A stretch of DNA of 22,480 nucleotides. Source: JBBRMY01 sp038230595. Its GTDB lineage: Bacteria; Bacteroidota; Ignavibacteria; Tepidaquicellales; Tepidaquicellaceae. Position numbers and translations under genes: made by a program. Positions 1 to 6,930 of the stretch are shown in pieces. Position 1 is the first letter of the stretch; every line of letters starts with the position of its first letter. Under the pieces are notes generated by a model, which saw only the letters and a list, made by a program, of their open reading frames with translations, made no database searches and was not told the origin of the DNA. The stretch covers positions 1 to 22,480 of the forward strand of contig JBBRMY010000026.1 in assembly GCA_038230595.1 (NCBI GenBank), read 5' to 3'.

Positions 1-1754
1 AGAGTATAAAAATATACTCCGCTTGCAAGCTTGTAAGTATCGGCATTCAGATCAACTTCATATGTACCCGGATTATAATTTGAATTAACTAATTCAGTTA
101 TTTCCTTTCCGGCAATATCAAAGATCTTTAGTGAAACTGCTGAAGACTTATTTACAGTAAATTGAATTTTTGTTGTTGGATTAAAAGGATTCGGATAATT
201 CTGCTTTAAAGAAATAGTATTCGGAATTTGAGTTGAAATTGTTCTTACATCTGTTGTTAAAGAACTTCCTTCAGTTAAATTATAAAAGTTGTTTGGATTT
301 ACATTTGTAAAAGTTTGCTTTAAACCGCTCGGCCAGAAAACAATAAGTGAATCTATTATTGTAGCTGTTCCAAATCCGAAATGAACGTTTAATGCATTCA
401 TTGAATTGAAGCTGTTAGCCGCATTTATTTCTCTGGTTTGCCATTGGGAAGATCCGTTAAAGGTTGCCTTTGCTTTTATTCTAGTACCCAGAGCTGATCT
501 GTTTGAAGTAGTGCCTGTACATTTTATATCTACCCATTTATTTGAATTTGGGAATATATTCTGATATAATCCCAGTGTCGGTCCTGTCACAAAAATGTCA
601 AGCTTGCCATCTTTATTATAGTCTCCTGCAGTGGCTCCGAAGTGAGGTCCATTAACCTGAACAATTGAAATAGTATCTAAACTTGTGAAAGTACCGTTTC
701 CATTATTATGATAAAAACTATTTAAGCTCTGATCATGTGTAACAAAGCAGTCTAAATAACCATCATTGTCAAAATCGCCCCAGAGATTTGTAAGACTTGA
801 AATACCGTCATTTACAATGTTGCCAACCTGAGCTTGCGTCATTTTCCTATAATAACCATTACCTTCGTTCCTATATAGATTATTTACAAAGCTATAATTT
901 GTTAAAAAAGCATCAAGGTCTCCGTCATTATCATAATCAATAAAATTCCAAACCTGACCGTCGACAAGATCGCTTCCAACAATTGAAGTATCTATGCGCT
1001 GCAGATAAGGTGAACCCGTTTCTTTAAGAAGATTCTTATAATTATAATCCCTTGTCGGAGTTCCTGTTGCCGGTCCGCTACCAATGAAAAGATCTATGTC
1101 ACCATCCTGATCATAATCATAGAAGGAAGGACAAGTATATGGAGCATTTACCATAGTGAACTGGGTAGTATCGATCTTTGTGAAAGTCTGATCACCATTA
1201 TTTTTCCAGAATCTTGACGGATGATGAACAATTCCGAAATTATTAGCAGCAGCAATTACAAGATCAACATATCCATCATTATTATAATCACCCCAGGAGC
1301 ATCCCCAGCCGGTATTATAAGTTGAATCTGCTATAGCTCCGGTTACTATTTTAGTGAAAGTTCCGTTACCATTATTTTTATATAAAAATGATTTATTTGC
1401 AATTGATGAAACTACATAGCAGTCAATAAAGCCATCGTTATTGTAATCTGCCCATGTTGTGCTGAGTACATTTGTACTGGATTCCAGACCTGTAACAACT
1501 TTCTGAAAATTACCATTATGCATATTTCTATAAAGTGACTTTCTGCAAATATACAGATCAAGCCATCCATCATTATCATAATCGACCCATGCAGTTCCTA
1601 CATAGGAACCACCGGTAAATCCCTGTTCCATTACAATTGGATTTGTCGGGTCAGTAATTAGATTAAAAGTCTGAGCCGAGGCTAAGTCTGAAATGAAAAA
1701 ATATGCGAGGATAATAATTAATTTTATAAAAAGGGAAGAGTAAGACTTATTCAT
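1..1754 (-). CDS. Secreted FG-GAP/VCBS and ASPIC/UnbV repeat protein with T9SS-type C-terminus (3' end cut by window edge)
   Basis: The frame is open from an ATG at 1754-1752 to the left edge, giving 584 residues with no stop, so the C-terminus is missing. Residues 1-27 form a signal peptide (hydrophobic core, then ASA-QT). Residues about 45-400 carry seven D-x-D/N-x-D-G-x-x-D motifs (for example DYDNDGWLD, DYDQDGDID, DFDNDGYLD), the calcium-binding signature of FG-GAP/VCBS beta-propeller blades. Residues about 400-490 match the ASPIC/UnbV domain (NRSALGTRI, LNVHFGFG, IDSLIVFWPSG). From about residue 505 the pattern SLKQNYPNPFNPTT, then SGVYFYTL at the edge, is the start of a type IX secretion sorting domain, of which perhaps 15-20 residues are lost. 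The product is probably an outer-surface or secreted protein; its ligand is unknown. It lies downstream of a kinase/regulator pair on the same strand and has its own upstream inverted repeat. Confidence 0.9.
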   Translation of the reverse strand, partial: MNKSYSSLFIKLIIILAYFFISDLASAQTFNLITDPTNPIVMEQGFTGGSYVGTAWVDYDNDGWLDLYICRKSLYRNMHNGNFQKVVTGLESSTNVLSTTWADYNNDGFIDCYVVSSIANKSFLYKNNGNGTFTKIVTGAIADSTYNTGWGCSWGDYNNDGYVDLVIAAANNFGIVHHPSRFWKNNGDQTFTKIDTTQFTMVNAPYTCPSFYDYDQDGDIDLFIGSGPATGTPTRDYNYKNLLKETGSPYLQRIDTSIVGSDLVDGQVWNFIDYDNDGDLDAFLTNYSFVNNLYRNEGNGYYRKMTQAQVGNIVNDGISSLTNLWGDFDNDGYLDCFVTHDQSLNSFYHNNGNGTFTSLDTISIVQVNGPHFGATAGDYNKDGKLDIFVTGPTLGLYQNIFPNSNKWVDIKCTGTTSNRSALGTRIKAKATFNGSSQWQTREINAANSFNSMNALNVHFGFGTATIIDSLIVFWPSGLKQTFTNVNPNNFYNLTEGSSLTTDVRTISTQIPNTISLKQNYPNPFNPTTKIQFTVNKSSAVSLKIFDIAGKEITELVNSNYNPGTYEVDLNADTYKLASGVYFYT

Positions 1755-1802
1755 GTTTAGCTTTTAGTTATATAAAATTACACATAAAACTAATGCCTGA
1801 AC

Positions 1803-1827
1803 ATCTCATATATATATGGGGGGAGAT
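1803..1827 (-). promoter_or_regulatory. Candidate operator upstream of the FG-GAP gene (inverted repeat ATCTC/GAGAT)
   Basis: Arms ATCTC (1803-1807) and GAGAT (1823-1827) flank an AT stretch and a run of six G. The element lies 49-73 bases upstream of the FG-GAP gene start. On the minus strand it ends 22 bases before a TAATTT hexamer (1780-1775) that could be a -10 element. A similar element lies upstream of the kinase gene at 5578-5595. Its role as a binding site for the adjacent NarL-type regulator is inferred. Confidence 0.35.
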
Positions 1828-1859
1828 TTACTGGTGATTGCCGTATAGTCTTTGATTTA

Positions 1860-1892
1860 GGGGATCCCCGATAAAAGCATTCGGGGACGACA
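1860..1892. repeat. Degenerate palindromic intergenic repeat, copy A
   Basis: CCCCGA (1866-1871) and TCGGGG (1881-1886) form a six-pair stem over a nine-base loop. The element is preceded by the self-complementary GGGGATCCCC and followed by GACGACA. Two relatives with the same 21-base spacing lie at 8396-8450 and 9727-9759. It sits just past the response-regulator stop codon but has no T tract, so it is not a clear intrinsic terminator. Confidence 0.65.
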
Positions 1893-1900
1893 GATCTTTA

Positions 1901-2518
1901 TTAAACCAGCTTTTCTTTGATGGCTTTTGCGACTGCTTCTGATTTAGAGTGGACGTGAAGCTTGGAGTAAATATTTTTGATGTGATGTCTTACAGTGCCG
2001 ACTGAGATCTTGAGTTTGTAAGCAATTTCTTTATATGAGTTTCCATTGCAGAGTGAATTTAATACATCTTTTTCTCTCTCTGTAAGTATGTTATTTTCAT
2101 TTTCTCTAAATGAGCCTAATACTTTTCTTGCTATGCGCGGAGTCATTGGTGAGCCTCCATCATAAACATCATTAATTGCTTCAAGTATCTTTACTTCTGT
2201 AGCGCTTTTATCGAGATATCCGACTGCACCTTTTTTCAAGGCATTGAAAATGGATTCAGATTCTTCGTGCACTGTAAGCATTATGATGTCACATTCAGGC
2301 AGCAGATCTTTTATTTTTTTAATACCTTCAATACCCGACATTCCGGGAAGTTCAATATCAAGAAGTATGACATCCGGTTCTGATTTTGCAAGATCTTTTA
2401 AAGCATTTTCACAATTATTGTAAGAGCTTATGCATTTACAGGTATCTGACTCATTAAGCATTTTTTCAAGTTCATCCCGAATCAGCTTATCATCTTCTAT
2501 TACAGAAACTTTTAGCAT
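1901..2518 (-). CDS. NarL/FixJ-family response regulator
   Basis: This 205-residue protein has a receiver domain followed by a LuxR-type helix-turn-helix. In the receiver, the acidic pocket is E8-D9-D10, the predicted phosphoacceptor is D54 (LLDIELPG), the switch residue is T82 and the conserved lysine is K104 (YLDKS). The DNA-binding domain covers about residues 143-200, with LTEREKDVL and the recognition-helix region ISVGTVRHHIKNIYSKL. The start codon shares one base with the upstream kinase stop (TAATG), so the two are almost certainly co-transcribed and translationally coupled. It should act in the cytoplasm as the output of that kinase. Targets are unknown; the FG-GAP secreted-protein gene just downstream is the obvious candidate because it shares an upstream inverted repeat with the kinase gene. 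Confidence 0.95.
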   Translation of the reverse strand: MLKVSVIEDDKLIRDELEKMLNESDTCKCISSYNNCENALKDLAKSEPDVILLDIELPGMSGIEGIKKIKDLLPECDIIMLTVHEESESIFNALKKGAVGYLDKSATEVKILEAINDVYDGGSPMTPRIARKVLGSFRENENNILTEREKDVLNSLCNGNSYKEIAYKLKISVGTVRHHIKNIYSKLHVHSKSEAVAKAIKEKLV

Positions 2519-5500
2519 TAATTAGATTTTAATGAATGAATTATAAATGCAACATCAGAGATCAGTATCTTTGTGCCGTTGCCCGGTGTTATATTGATTT
2601 TTAAAACGAAGCCTGATCTTTCAGCTCTTTTATTCATATTCAGTAAACCGGAACCTGAGTTTTCATTATTGTTTTCAAACCCTGTTCCATCATCGCTGAT
2701 CTCAATAAATAAATGCTCTGTTTCTTTTTTTACAGCAAATGAAATATTCTTTGCACCAGAGTGCTTTATAGCATTATTTATTGCTTCCTTAATAATGAAA
2801 AGCAGCTGGCGTTTCGTATCCATAGGCAGATCGATGTATTGCCAGTCAGTTCTGTTCTCACTTTTATGATAAATAATAGACGTGCTTTCAATAAGCTCTT
2901 CTGCAAATTGATTTACTCTTGTGATGAAATCAAATAAAGAATCTTCTGATGGATTTAATGACCATATGAGATCACGCGCACTCATTTTCAGACTGTTGGA
3001 AGTTTCGATAATGTGATTTATATCGTCTCCAAATTCATTTGCCGAGCCATTCAGCTTTTTTAAGACACGACGAGAGTACATTGAGATCCTTGTCAGCTTG
3101 TGACCCAGCTCATCATGGTAGTCGAGAGATGCCTGCTCTCTCCATTTTTCTCTTTCAATTTCTTTTACGTGCTCCAACTGAAGCGCAATTTGAATATTCT
3201 TTTTTAATCTGTATTTATAGATGGCATAGACTGCTGAAAGAAATAATAATGAAATAAGAAAATAAAACCATGCAGTTTTCCAAAAAGGCGGATGAATAAT
3301 TATGTGCATGATCTTTTCTGCACTTTTTATACCTGCAGAATTAACTCCATATATTATAAGATCATATTTACCGGGATTTAATCCGGAGTAAAAAACTGAA
3401 TTTTTATTTCCGGCATTTATCCAGCTATTATCTGATCCTTCAAGCTTATAGCTATACATATTTTTCTTTGTATTTGTATAATCCATTAAAGAATAATTTA
3501 TAAGCATATTATTCTGATCATGGTTTAGTTCGATAGTATTGTCTCCGGAAATATCTTTATTTTTGCTTTTGCCAGATTCATAAATAATAAGATCCGTAAA
3601 ATTGATAAGAGGATCTTTAAGATCCTTTGACATTTTTGCAGGATCAAAGACTGTAAAGCCGGATCTAAAAGCAGTAATTATCTTCCCACTATTTGTTAAT
3701 ATTGCAGCATCGGGATTTGAAATTAATCCCTGCAAGCCGTCATCTTTTGAGAAATTCTTCACAGAAAAGTTTTTCAGATCAATTTTTGAGATACCATTGT
3801 TTGTACCCAGCCAGAGTTCGTTATTTGAAAGGAGTATTGAATTGATCACTTCATTCTGAATTCCATTTCCCTTTAGAACAGTGAATGAATTAGTCTCAAA
3901 ATTAAATATATTAAGACCTCCGGCAGTTCCTAAATATAGTGTACTATCATTTTTTTGAAGGATAGAATAAATATAATTGTTCGAGAGAGAATTAGTATCG
4001 TTCAGATTTTTAGAAAAGTGAGTAAAACTTTGGTCATTCCTGTTAAATTTATTCAAGCCGGCAAATGTACCAGCCCAGATATTATTTTTACTATCTTTGA
4101 ATAGTGATAGTATTTGATTTTCACTTATACTTTTACTGTCATTAACACTATGTGAATAATGAATTGTATCCAGAGATCCTGAATTAATAAAGTATAATCC
4201 GGCAACAGTGGCGGCAATATAATCTAATCCGTCAGGAATTAATTTTGTTACGTTTATTCCTGCTAAACAAACATCTTCTTTACCGTTTGGGTTTATTCTT
4301 ACAAGGCCTGTATCTGTTCCGATAAATAGATTTCCTTTTTGATCTTTGCTGATGTGATTAACAGTTGTAAAATGAGTTTTAAGGCTCAATTTTTGAATAT
4401 TGTTTCTTTCCTGAAAAAATTGAAATAAACCTGAATCACTTCCGAGAAGAATTTTTCCATCGCTCGCATCCTGATAAATTGCTTTTATATTTCCGGCATC
4501 TGAATAATTTTGAAACTCAGAAGCCTGCTGCACTTTATACAGGCAATTCTCATAGGAACTGATCCATAAAGATCCGGAACGATCGAGGATCATTGAAATA
4601 TTTTCAGAACGGGTTGGCTGGGAAGTCAGGGCATTTTTTTCAGAAGACTGCGAAGTGAGATCATACTTTAAAATATTATTAGCAGCGCTTACTAAAATTT
4701 TTGCTTTACTGTCCTCAGCAAAATCATATACAGTAACATTTCCTGCTGCATTTGTTTTTGAAGAATCAAAAAGTCCGCGATTAAATCTAATCGTATTATT
4801 TTTCAGATCATTTGCATTAATCATGCACATGCCGCGCATTGCCATTCCTATCCACAGGTTTCCTTTTGAATCACAATAAAGTCCCTTTATGGTATTTCCA
4901 TTTATAGAATCTAAACTCAGATCATTTCTTTTATATCTGTTAAAAGATCTTCTGTCAGGGGAAAATCTGAAAAGTCCATTTCGAAGAGAGCCAATCCAAA
5001 GATTATTTTCTTTGTCAGCGGTTAAGGAAAAGATCGTATTATTTTGTAAATTAAAATTTAGATCTGTAATTGATGTAAATATATTGTTTTCAAGCTTGCT
5101 GATCCCATTTTGAGTACCAAACCAAATAATACCCGTCCGGTCTTCAGTTATAGCCCAGACAGTATTATCACAGAGAGAGTTAGGATTTTCTTTATGAATA
5201 AATCTTGTAAAAGAGGAAGTTGCAGAGTTGTATCTGCTTACTCCTCCCAGATATGTTCCGAACCAAAGAATACCTTTGCTGTCTTCAAAAATACTGATAA
5301 CGTCATCATTTCCAATTGATGTTGAATCAGAAGGATCATAATGAAAAGCTTTATAATTTATTCCATCGTACCTGTATAAGCCATACATAGTTCCATACCA
5401 GATAAAACCTTTACTATCCTGAAAGATCTTATAAATAAGGTGAGAAGGAAAACCATTTTCAGAGCCAATTTTTTCAACATTGAACTGGTCTGCCTGCACA

Positions 5501-5544
5501 GATGTGAATAAGAAAAGCAAAATGGTTATATAAATAAATCTCAT
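2518..5544 (-). CDS. Reg_prop/Y_Y_Y sensor histidine kinase (HisKA_3 type)
   Basis: The protein has 1008 residues. A signal peptide (about 1-18, ending VQA-D) leads into a long periplasmic region of two-component-regulator propeller blades, recognisable by repeats such as DSKGILWFGT, DRTGIIWFGT and DSKGNLWIGM. A Y_Y_Y-like beta domain covers about residues 680-750, and one transmembrane helix about 758-775. The cytoplasmic part has a HisKA_3 dimerisation helix with DYHDELGH, in which H810 is the predicted phosphorylated histidine. The HATPase domain shows an N box (EAINNAIKHS, 920-929), G1 (SDDGTGF, 950-956) and G2 (GSGLLNM, 964-970). There is no C-terminal receiver or HTH, so it is not the one-piece hybrid common in Bacteroides; its partner is the overlapping response-regulator gene. 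The ligand is unknown; such propellers often sense polysaccharide or cell-surface cues. Confidence 0.95.
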   Translation of the reverse strand: MRFIYITILLFLFTSVQADQFNVEKIGSENGFPSHLIYKIFQDSKGFIWYGTMYGLYRYDGINYKAFHYDPSDSTSIGNDDVISIFEDSKGILWFGTYLGGVSRYNSATSSFTRFIHKENPNSLCDNTVWAITEDRTGIIWFGTQNGISKLENNIFTSITDLNFNLQNNTIFSLTADKENNLWIGSLRNGLFRFSPDRRSFNRYKRNDLSLDSINGNTIKGLYCDSKGNLWIGMAMRGMCMINANDLKNNTIRFNRGLFDSSKTNAAGNVTVYDFAEDSKAKILVSAANNILKYDLTSQSSEKNALTSQPTRSENISMILDRSGSLWISSYENCLYKVQQASEFQNYSDAGNIKAIYQDASDGKILLGSDSGLFQFFQERNNIQKLSLKTHFTTVNHISKDQKGNLFIGTDTGLVRINPNGKEDVCLAGINVTKLIPDGLDYIAATVAGLYFINSGSLDTIHYSHSVNDSKSISENQILSLFKDSKNNIWAGTFAGLNKFNRNDQSFTHFSKNLNDTNSLSNNYIYSILQKNDSTLYLGTAGGLNIFNFETNSFTVLKGNGIQNEVINSILLSNNELWLGTNNGISKIDLKNFSVKNFSKDDGLQGLISNPDAAILTNSGKIITAFRSGFTVFDPAKMSKDLKDPLINFTDLIIYESGKSKNKDISGDNTIELNHDQNNMLINYSLMDYTNTKKNMYSYKLEGSDNSWINAGNKNSVFYSGLNPGKYDLIIYGVNSAGIKSAEKIMHIIIHPPFWKTAWFYFLISLLFLSAVYAIYKYRLKKNIQIALQLEHVKEIEREKWREQASLDYHDELGHKLTRISMYSRRVLKKLNGSANEFGDDINHIIETSNSLKMSARDLIWSLNPSEDSLFDFITRVNQFAEELIESTSIIYHKSENRTDWQYIDLPMDTKRQLLFIIKEAINNAIKHSGAKNISFAVKKETEHLFIEISDDGTGFENNNENSGSGLLNMNKRAERSGFVLKINITPGNGTKILISDVAFIIHSLKSN

Positions 5545-5577
5545 TTATTAATGTTCATATTTATGAGCTTATTTTCA

Positions 5578-5595
5578 ATCTCATATTTGGGAGAT
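5578..5595 (-). promoter_or_regulatory. Candidate operator upstream of the kinase gene (inverted repeat ATCTC/GAGAT)
   Basis: Arms ATCTC (5578-5582) and GAGAT (5591-5595) surround ATATTTGG. The element lies 34-51 bases upstream of the kinase start. It shares the left arm plus ATAT, and GGGAGAT at the right, with the element at 1803-1827 upstream of the FG-GAP gene. This fits autoregulation by the NarL-type regulator, but only two sites are seen and binding is inferred. Confidence 0.35.
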
Positions 5596-5603
5596 AGGAA
5601 AAG

Positions 5604-5677
5604 CATTTACGAATTACGAATTAGGAAATAGGTATTACAAACTTTGAGTTACGAGTTACGAGTTACGAATTAGGAAT
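5604..5677. repeat. In-phase heptanucleotide repeat tract (STRR-like)
   Basis: Ten successive 7-base units stay in one phase: CATTTAC, GAATTAC, GAATTAG, GAAATAG, GTATTAC, AAACTTT, three GAGTTAC, then GAATTAG and a partial GAAT. The period is exact although several units are degenerate. The tract lies in the gap between the divergent kinase and ferritin genes (5545-5813), which otherwise shows only the inverted repeat at 5578-5595 and a possible leader peptide. Confidence 0.8.
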
Positions 5678-5753
5678 ATTAAAATGAAAGTTAAGTTATA
5701 AACATATTTAAATTAATATATATACGACGCGTTTAATATAAAGAGGGGGATTT

Positions 5754-5792
5754 ATGATTGCAACTTTTAATGAGAAGTTGAAGGTTAGATAA
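5754..5792 (+). CDS. Possible 12-codon leader peptide upstream of ferritin
   Basis: An ATG follows a purine-rich AGAGGGGGA (5742-5750) at Shine-Dalgarno distance, and a 12-residue frame (MIATFNEKLKVR) ends with TAA 21 bases before the ferritin ATG. The G-rich element is much more Shine-Dalgarno-like than anything in front of the ferritin start. It could be a translated leader or simply a conserved 5' untranslated segment. Nothing else supports coding. Confidence 0.25.
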   Translation: MIATFNEKLKVR

Positions 5793-5813
5793 ATAACAAA
5801 ACAACTCTTAAAA

Positions 5814-6365
5814 ATGAATACAAACAGGCTTTCGGATAAGCTCGCAGCAGCATTAAACGGTCAATTGACAAAAGAAGCTCATGCTTCTCAGATATATTTA
5901 TCATATGCATCCTGGCTTACAAGTCAGGGTTATAATGGAATTGCAAATTTCCTGTTCAGGCACGCACAGGAAGAAAGAAATCATATGATGAAGATCCTTG
6001 AGTACATTTTAAGCAGAGGGGCAAAGGTGAAAATATCAGAGATCCCATCTCCGCCATCTGACCCTAAAAATGTAAATGACTGTATTGAAAAAGTTTTTCA
6101 GCATGAAGTAGATAATACTAATGCAATATATAACTGTGTAAATCTTAGTCATGAAGAAAAGGACTGGATAACTTTTAATTTCTTACAGTGGTTTGTTAAA
6201 GAGCAGACAGAAGAAGAAAGTCTGGCTATGAGCTTGCTTGATAAGATAAAAATTTCAGGAGGTGATAAAGCTGATTCTGATGCTTTATATTCTTTAGACA
6301 GAGATCTGGAAAGTACGCCTGATGATGCAAAGCTGGCACAGGATGCGACTGCTGAGAATCCTTAG
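5814..6365 (+). CDS. ftnA: Ferritin (non-haem bacterial ferritin)
   Basis: The 183-residue protein is a four-helix ferritin that oxidises Fe(II) and stores iron in a 24-subunit cytoplasmic shell. The ferroxidase ligands line up with E. coli FtnA: E21 (LTKEAHASQIYL), E54 and H57 (QEERNHM), E98 (QHEVDN), and E130-Q131 with E133-E134 (KEQTEEE). The C-terminal tail after about residue 160 is acidic and longer than in E. coli. No haem-binding methionine typical of bacterioferritin is apparent. The upstream region is A-rich without a Shine-Dalgarno sequence. The gene stands alone, divergent from the kinase gene and convergent with a SET-domain gene, with which it shares a bidirectional terminator. 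Inverted heptamer remnants lie just after its stop. Confidence 0.96.
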   Translation: MNTNRLSDKLAAALNGQLTKEAHASQIYLSYASWLTSQGYNGIANFLFRHAQEERNHMMKILEYILSRGAKVKISEIPSPPSDPKNVNDCIEKVFQHEVDNTNAIYNCVNLSHEEKDWITFNFLQWFVKEQTEEESLAMSLLDKIKISGGDKADSDALYSLDRDLESTPDDAKLAQDATAENP

Positions 6366-6372
6366 AAAAGCA

Positions 6373-6398
6373 ATTTCGTATTTCGAATTCCTAATTAA
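6373..6398. repeat. Inverted heptamer remnant after ferritin
   Basis: On the minus strand this reads as AATTAG, GAATTCG, AAATACG and AAATTG in 7-base phase. It resembles the 5604-5677 tract in opposite orientation, so the ferritin gene is flanked by inverted heptamer tracts. The match is short and degenerate. Confidence 0.45.
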
Positions 6399-6404
6399 AA
6401 ATAA

Positions 6405-6449
6405 TAAAAAACGCCATCAGTTAATGTAATTTGAGATGGCTTTTTTTAT
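6405..6449. terminator. Bidirectional intrinsic terminator between ferritin and SET genes
   Basis: Stem GCCATC (6413-6418) / GATGGC (6435-6440) with an A6 run on the left and T7 (6441-6447) on the right. The tracts give a U-rich tail in either direction, fitting the convergent genes ending at 6365 (+) and 6458 (-). Confidence 0.8.
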
Positions 6450-6457
6450 AATGTATT

Positions 6458-6802
6458 TTAAAGATTATCGTAATTAATAGTAATTTCTTCATTTGCCCGG
6501 ATATTTTTCAGCGCAAAATATTCATATTTATCATCAAAAGTTGCATTAGGTTTATCGCTATGATTTAAAAACCAGCCGACGGACATACGACTAAAGCTCT
6601 TTGGTGCATGATAACCTTTGATGTCAGGAATTGAATAATTTTTAACAAGCTTCAGATTAAGCTTTTTCTTTTTGATATCTTCCTTCTTTATAAACCTGTA
6701 ATCATTCTTTTCAAATAACTCAAGCTTTGTACCTTTAGTAAACTTTTCAAGCGCAAATACACCTACTCCCTGGATCTTTGAAGGTTTTAATTGAAATGCC
6801 AT
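6458..6802 (-). CDS. Small stand-alone SET-domain protein (putative lysine methyltransferase)
   Basis: This 114-residue protein is almost only a SET domain. The N-terminal GVGVFA (12-17) matches the SAM-binding SET-N motif. GWFLNHSDKPNA (76-87) is the SET-C knot region with the NHS core, and EEITINYD (105-112) holds the predicted catalytic tyrosine Y111. There is no pre-SET region and no post-SET cysteine cluster, as in other small bacterial SET proteins. A role in methylating a protein lysine is inferred from the fold; no substrate is suggested by neighbours. It is divergent from the DUF1800 gene (128-base gap, in which no convincing promoter was seen) and convergent with ferritin. Confidence 0.85.
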   Translation of the reverse strand: MAFQLKPSKIQGVGVFALEKFTKGTKLELFEKNDYRFIKKEDIKKKKLNLKLVKNYSIPDIKGYHAPKSFSRMSVGWFLNHSDKPNATFDDKYEYFALKNIRANEEITINYDNL

Positions 6803-6930
6803 TAAATTTTAATATTTAAACATTATGTAAATTACAATTTAACAGTTATACATGATTTTAAAAATGAAGTTTAATTTAATAATATTAAACTTTTGCAGTT
6901 TATCTTTGTCTTATATAAAATACATAACTG

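Noticed and set aside
6893..6921. Promoter for the DUF1800 gene (TATCTTTG at 6901, or TTGCAG-N17-TAAAAT)
   Set aside because: TATCTTTG has no matching upstream element, and the second pair would start transcription within three bases of the ATG.
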